64,000 nucleotides of DNA from positions 372,001-436,000 of the forward strand of contig NZ_FNDS01000001.1 in NCBI RefSeq assembly GCF_900099785.1, read 5' to 3'. This DNA is from Pseudomonas panipatensis. Lineage in GTDB: Bacteria > Pseudomonadota > Gammaproteobacteria > Pseudomonadales > Pseudomonadaceae. This document shows positions 59,753 through 64,000 of the stretch, piece after piece; the stretch's first letter is position 1, and the number at the start of each line of letters is the position of its first letter. The notes beneath the pieces were generated by a model. It saw only the letters and a program-made list of their open reading frames with translations, was not told where the DNA came from and did no database searches. The position numbers were made by a program, and so were the translations under genes.

Positions 59753-61981
59753 ATGCCCGTGCAACAGGCGCGGCCCAGACTGCATCGTCTGGTGGTGGTG
59801 GGGCTCGGCCTGATCGGCGGCTCCTTCGCCAAGGGCTTGCGCGAAAAGGCGCTATTCGAGGAGGTGGTGGGGGTGGATCGTGATCCGCAATCCTGCCGTC
59901 TGGCGGTCGAGCTGGGCGTGGTCGACCGTTGCGAAGAGTCGCTGGAAAACGCCTGCCGCGACGCCGATGTGATTCAGTTGGCGGTGCCGATCCTGGCCAT
60001 GGAGAAAGTCCTCGCCGAGCTGGCCGGTTACGATCTGGGGCGGGCGGTGTTGACCGATGTCGGCAGCGCCAAGGGCAACGTGGTGAAAGCTGCCAGGGTG
60101 GCCTTCGGTGGCATGCCGGCGCGCTTCGTTCCGGGCCATCCGATCGCCGGCTCCGAGCAGAGTGGGGTGGAAGCGGCCAAGTCGGGACTGTTCCGTCGCC
60201 ACAAGGTGATACTGACGCCGCTGGAGAATACCGACAGCGACGCCTTGGCCCTGGTCGACCGGCTCTGGCGCGAACTCGACGCCGATGTCGAGCACATGCA
60301 GGTCGAGCACCATGACGAAGTCCTGGCGGCCACCAGTCACTTGCCGCACCTGCTGGCTTTCACCTTGGTCGATTCGTTGGCCAAGCGCAGTGAGAACCTG
60401 GAAATCTTCCGTTACGCCGCCGGCGGCTTCCGTGACTTCACGCGGATCGCCGGCAGCGATCCGGTGATGTGGCACGATATCTTCCTCGCCAACCGCGAGG
60501 CGGTCTTGCGCATCCTCGATGTCTTCCGCGATGACCTCGACGCCTTGCGCGAGGCTGTCGACTCAGGGGACGGGCATCAACTGCTGGGCGTGTTCACCCG
60601 CGCCCGTGTCGCCCGTGAACATTTCAGCAAAATCCTGGCCCGCCGGGCCTATGTGGACGCCATGCATAACAACGACCTGATTTACCTGGCCCAGCCGGGT
60701 GGCCGCCTGTCCGGACGCGTACGTGTGCCGGGCGACAAGTCCATCTCCCACCGCTCGATCATGCTCGGCTCGCTGGCCGAGGGCACCACCGAGGTGGACG
60801 GCTTCCTCGAGGGCGAAGACGCCCTGGCCACCATTCAGGCGTTCCGCGACATGGGTGTGGTCATCGAAGGCCCGCACCATGGCCGGGTCACTGTCCATGG
60901 TGTCGGCCTGCACGGTCTGAAGCCCGCGCCGGGCCCGATCTACCTGGGTAACTCCGGTACCTCCATGCGCCTGCTCAGCGGCCTGCTGGCCGCGCAGCCG
61001 TTCGACAGCACCCTGACCGGTGACCCCTCGCTGTCCAAGCGCCCGATGAACCGCGTGGCCAAACCGCTGCGCGAGATGGGCGCGGTGATCGAGACCGGCC
61101 CGGAAGGCCGTCCGCCGCTGACCATTCGCGGTGGCCAGAAACTGACCGGCATGCACTACGACATGCCCATGGCCAGCGCCCAGGTGAAATCCTGCCTGCT
61201 GCTTGCCGGCCTCTATGCCGCGGGCGAGACGTCGGTCACCGAGCCGGCGCCGACCCGCGACCACACCGAGCGCATGCTGCGTGGCTTCGGCTATCCGGTG
61301 GACGTGCAAGGCAGCACGGCGAAGGTCGAGTCGGGGCACAAGCTCAGCGCGACCAGTATCGAAGTGCCGGCCGATATTTCCTCGGCGGCCTTCTTCCTGG
61401 TGGCGGCGAGCATCGCCGAAGGCTCGGAGATCGTCCTGGAACACGTTGGCATCAACCCGACCCGCACCGGTGTCATCGACATCCTGCGTCTGATGGGCGC
61501 CGACATCACCCTGGAAAACCAGCGCGAAGTCGGCGGCGAGCCGGTGGCTGACCTGCGCGTGCGCTCGGCCAAGCTGAAAGGCATCGACATCCCGGAAGAT
61601 CTGGTGCCGCTGGCCATCGACGAATTCCCGGTGCTCTTCGTTGCCGCGGCCAACGCCGAAGGCCGTACCGTGCTGCGTGGCGCGGAAGAGCTGCGGGTCA
61701 AGGAGTCCGACCGCATTCAGGTCATGGCCGATGGCCTGCAGGCGCTGGGCGTGAAGTGCGAGCCGACCCCGGACGGCATCATCATCGAAGGCGGCGCCTA
61801 CGCTGGCGGCGAAGTGTGGAGCCACGGCGACCACCGTATCGCCATGTCCTTCAGTGTCGCTTCGCTGCGTGCCGGTGGTCCGATTCGCATTCATGATTGC
61901 GCCAACGTCGCCACGTCGTTCCCGAATTTCCTCGGCCTGGCCGCCGGCGCCGGCATTCGTGTCGCCGTGGAGGGCAACTGA
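59753..61981 (+). CDS. Fused prephenate dehydrogenase-EPSP synthase (TyrA-AroA)
   Basis: One polypeptide of about 742 residues. Residues about 1-300 are a cyclohexadienyl dehydrogenase (NAD motif [23 protein letters not shown]). From about 305 it is EPSP synthase: [30 protein letters not shown] and RPMNR (the class II RPMXR motif, about residues 430-434), then [14 protein letters not shown]. Such a fusion is known in pseudomonads. ATG 59753 is used; a GTG at 59741 with AAGG before it would give 746 residues. The stop overlaps the cmk ATG. Confidence 0.93.
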   Translation: MPVQQARPRLHRLVVVGLGLIGGSFAKGLREKALFEEVVGVDRDPQSCRLAVELGVVDRCEESLENACRDADVIQLAVPILAMEKVLAELAGYDLGRAVLTDVGSAKGNVVKAARVAFGGMPARFVPGHPIAGSEQSGVEAAKSGLFRRHKVILTPLENTDSDALALVDRLWRELDADVEHMQVEHHDEVLAATSHLPHLLAFTLVDSLAKRSENLEIFRYAAGGFRDFTRIAGSDPVMWHDIFLANREAVLRILDVFRDDLDALREAVDSGDGHQLLGVFTRARVAREHFSKILARRAYVDAMHNNDLIYLAQPGGRLSGRVRVPGDKSISHRSIMLGSLAEGTTEVDGFLEGEDALATIQAFRDMGVVIEGPHHGRVTVHGVGLHGLKPAPGPIYLGNSGTSMRLLSGLLAAQPFDSTLTGDPSLSKRPMNRVAKPLREMGAVIETGPEGRPPLTIRGGQKLTGMHYDMPMASAQVKSCLLLAGLYAAGETSVTEPAPTRDHTERMLRGFGYPVDVQGSTAKVESGHKLSATSIEVPADISSAAFFLVAASIAEGSEIVLEHVGINPTRTGVIDILRLMGADITLENQREVGGEPVADLRVRSAKLKGIDIPEDLVPLAIDEFPVLFVAAANAEGRTVLRGAEELRVKESDRIQVMADGLQALGVKCEPTPDGIIIEGGAYAGGEVWSHGDHRIAMSFSVASLRAGGPIRIHDCANVATSFPNFLGLAAGAGIRVAVEGN

Positions 61982-62688
61982 TGGCTGGCGGCGTGCAGTC
62001 TGGCGCCTGGCCGGTGGTCGCCATTGACGGACCCAGTGGTTCCGGCAAGGGCACCGTGGCCGGAATCCTGGCCAAGCGTTTGGGCTGGAATCTGCTGGAC
62101 TCCGGTGCGCTCTATCGTCTGTTGGCATTCGCTGCCGGCAATCACGGTATCGACCTGACCAACGAAGAGGCGCTGAAGGTCCTGGCGGCCCATTTGGATG
62201 TGCAGTTCACCCACGCCAAGGGTGGCCAGGGGCAACACATCATTCTCGAGGGCGAGGACGTCACCGATGTGATCCGTACCGAGCAGGTCGGCGCCGGTGC
62301 CTCTCAGGTTGCGGCGCTGCCGGCGGTGCGTGACGCTCTGCTGCAGCGCCAGCGTGCCTTCCTCGAAGAGCCGGGGCTGGTGGCCGATGGCCGCGACATG
62401 GGCACGGTGGTGTTTCCCGATGCGCCGCTGAAGATTTTCCTCACCGCCTCGGCCGAGGAGCGCGCCCGGCGCCGCTACCTGCAGCTCAAGGGCAAGGGGA
62501 TCGACAGCGACCAGGCAGTCCTCGCCGAAGAAATCCGCGCCCGCGACGAGCGTGACAGCCAGCGCAGCGTAGCGCCGCTGAAACCAGCGGAGGGCGCAAT
62601 CCTGCTCGACTCCACTCACATGACGATCGACGCGGTGGTGGACAACATCCTCGCGGAGGTCAGCAGGCTCGGCCTGGATAGCGAATAA
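61981..62688 (+). CDS. cmk: Cmk, cytidylate kinase
   Basis: Phosphorylates CMP/dCMP. The 235 residues start with a P-loop ([10 protein letters not shown]), then [22 protein letters not shown], and the kinase lid Arg-rich ARDERDSQR. The ATG overlaps the preceding stop (TGATG), and the usual partner rpsA follows. Confidence 0.94.
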   Translation: MAGGVQSGAWPVVAIDGPSGSGKGTVAGILAKRLGWNLLDSGALYRLLAFAAGNHGIDLTNEEALKVLAAHLDVQFTHAKGGQGQHIILEGEDVTDVIRTEQVGAGASQVAALPAVRDALLQRQRAFLEEPGLVADGRDMGTVVFPDAPLKIFLTASAEERARRRYLQLKGKGIDSDQAVLAEEIRARDERDSQRSVAPLKPAEGAILLDSTHMTIDAVVDNILAEVSRLGLDSE

Positions 62689-62946
62689 GTGGCGGGGCGG
62701 GAGGTTGTCCGTTTGACGGCAACCTCCATGGTTGCTACCATTCCAGACCTTGTATTGGAAGGGTTTCGCTCATCTGGAGCGATGCGATTTCCTGAAACCT
62801 AAAATGGAGCGCCTGTTTTCGATGGGGCGCAACAGGGAGCGGCAGGTTACCAGTCCTGATCCTGCCGGCTTCTTTTCATGACTTGACCGCGTCAACTGGT
62901 GGCGCGGAACTGGGCGCATCGCGTGCCCTAGACTACGGGTATAAAC
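62689..62946 (+). other. Structured leader region before rpsA
   Basis: 258 bases without a gene. Three hairpins: 62700-62727 (GGAGGTTG with CAACCTCC, plus an inner CCG/CGG pair around a bulge), 62812-62836 (CCTGTT/AACAGG) and 62840-62867 (CGGCAGG/CCTGCCG, followed by CTTCTTTT). TTGACCGCGTCAA at 62883-62895 is a further palindrome. No good Shine-Dalgarno precedes the ATG. The layout resembles the multi-hairpin rpsA start region of E. coli; hairpin 62840-62877 could also end cmk transcripts. Confidence 0.55.
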
Positions 62947-64000
62947 ATGAGCGAAAGCTTCGCAGAACTCTTTGAAGAAAGTCTGAAATCCCTCGACATG
63001 CAGCCGGGTGCAATCATCACCGGCATCGTGGTCGACATCGATGGTGACTGGGTCACCGTCCATGCTGGCCTGAAGTCCGAGGGCGTCATCCCGGTCGAGC
63101 AGTTCTACAACGAACAGGGCGAACTGACCATCAATGTGGGTGACGAAGTCCACGTTGCGCTGGACGCGGTTGAAGACGGCTTCGGTGAGACCAAGCTGTC
63201 CCGCGAAAAAGCCAAGCGTGCAGAATGCTGGATTGTTCTGGAAGCAGCTTTCGCTGCAGACGAAGTGGTCAAGGGCGTTATCAACGGCAAGGTCAAAGGC
63301 GGCTTCACCGTCGACGTCAGCGGTATCCGCGCGTTCCTGCCGGGTTCCCTGGTCGATGTGCGTCCGGTTCGCGACACGACTCACCTCGAAGGCAAAGAGC
63401 TCGAGTTCAAGGTCATCAAGCTGGACCAGAAGCGCAACAACGTTGTCGTTTCCCGCCGCAGTGTCCTGGAAGCCGAGAACAGCGCCGAGCGCGAAGCTCT
63501 GCTGGAATCCCTGCAGGAAGGTCAGCAAGTCAAAGGTATCGTCAAGAACCTCACCGACTACGGTGCGTTCGTTGACCTGGGCGGCGTAGATGGTCTGCTG
63601 CACATCACCGACATGGCTTGGAAACGCATCAAGCATCCGTCGGAAATCGTCAATGTTGGCGACGAGATCGACGTCAAGGTTCTGAAGTTCGACCGCGAGC
63701 GCAACCGCGTTTCGCTGGGTCTGAAGCAACTGGGCGAAGATCCGTGGGTCGCCATCAAGGCGCGTTACCCGGAAGGCACCCGCGTCATGGCCCGCGTCAC
63801 CAACCTCACCGACTACGGCTGCTTCGCCGAGCTGGAAGAGGGTGTGGAAGGCCTGGTACACGTCTCCGAAATGGACTGGACCAACAAGAACATCCACCCG
63901 TCGAAAGTCGTTCAGGTTGGCGACGAAGTGGAAGTTCAGGTTCTGGACATCGACGAAGAGCGTCGTCGTATCTCCCTGGGCATCAAGCAGTGCAAGTCCA
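62947..64000 (+). CDS. rpsA: Ribosomal protein S1 (3' end outside window)
   Basis: Binds mRNA on the 30S subunit. The first 351 codons are present, starting [22 protein letters not shown]. Four S1 OB-fold repeats can be seen, the third and fourth with the [14 protein letters not shown] and [15 protein letters not shown] signatures. Full family length is about 560, so some 200 residues lie beyond base 64000. No clear ribosome-binding site; see the leader. Confidence 0.95.
   Translation, partial: MSESFAELFEESLKSLDMQPGAIITGIVVDIDGDWVTVHAGLKSEGVIPVEQFYNEQGELTINVGDEVHVALDAVEDGFGETKLSREKAKRAECWIVLEAAFAADEVVKGVINGKVKGGFTVDVSGIRAFLPGSLVDVRPVRDTTHLEGKELEFKVIKLDQKRNNVVVSRRSVLEAENSAEREALLESLQEGQQVKGIVKNLTDYGAFVDLGGVDGLLHITDMAWKRIKHPSEIVNVGDEIDVKVLKFDRERNRVSLGLKQLGEDPWVAIKARYPEGTRVMARVTNLTDYGCFAELEEGVEGLVHVSEMDWTNKNIHPSKVVQVGDEVEVQVLDIDEERRRISLGIKQCKS

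Noticed and set aside
60662-61981. Independent AroA gene with its own ATG
   Set aside because: The frame is continuous with TyrA, no ribosome site lies before ATG 60662, and the fusion is known.

Overview
This window is ordinary, dense chromosomal DNA from a Pseudomonas of the P. aeruginosa type. The evidence is high GC, FleQ/FleSR flagellar control, a gltBFGK-oprB glucose system, an Entner-Doudoroff gene set under HexR, a TyrA-AroA fusion, and a gene order that I recall as matching P. aeruginosa blocks PA1097-PA1105 and PA3210-PA3162 (from memory, not searched). I see no rRNA or tRNA genes, CRISPR array, prophage or insertion sequence. Both ends cut a gene: fleQ on the left, rpsA on the right.

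Layout. 1-11916 is flagellar: the end of fleQ, fleS-fleR behind a sigma-54 promoter, and fliEFGHIJ behind a second, near-perfect sigma-54 promoter. A divergent RTX lipase gene sits between fleR and fliE. 11973-20000 holds membrane and envelope-stress genes: a DUF1345 protein, TrkH, a nitroreductase, and a Cpx-like cluster (regulator, Spy/CpxP-like protein, sensor kinase, degenerate ATPase-like protein) with a CpxR-type box, then YciI and YciB. 19681-24537 carries rnm, yciO-like, trpS, scpA and scpB. 24747-27556 looks like an accessory insertion: a periplasmic GH3 glucosidase with a LacI-type palindrome upstream, and a decayed carbonic anhydrase gene.

27609-44894 is the glucose block: gapA, edd-glk-gltR-gtrS, gltBFGK-oprB, a hexose-6-phosphate mutarotase, hexR, and zwf-pgl-edaA. 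Glucose enters through OprB and the GltBFGK ABC transporter, is phosphorylated by Glk, oxidised by Zwf and Pgl, and split by Edd and Eda to pyruvate and glyceraldehyde-3-phosphate, which GapA oxidises. HexR-like palindromes lie at gapA/edd, at hexR/zwf and also before the mutarotase gene. A-rich motifs of the Hfq/Crc type (AANAANAA) recur at the translation starts of gapA, edd, glk, gltB, oprB and zwf.

45026-64000 is housekeeping: a Nudix hydrolase, rluB with a long Arg/Ala/Pro tail, a GGDEF protein, the ubiG-mupP-SDR operon with a 9-copy heptanucleotide repeat, an MTA/SAH deaminase divergent from mtnA, then gyrA-serC-pheA-hisC-tyrA/aroA-cmk-rpsA, a tightly packed amino-acid and translation run. 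No wholly new multi-gene system is evident. The most checkable novelties are the extra HexR-like site, the repeated Crc-type motifs, the lipase inside the flagellar locus, the degenerate ATPase next to the Cpx sensor, and the structured rpsA leader.
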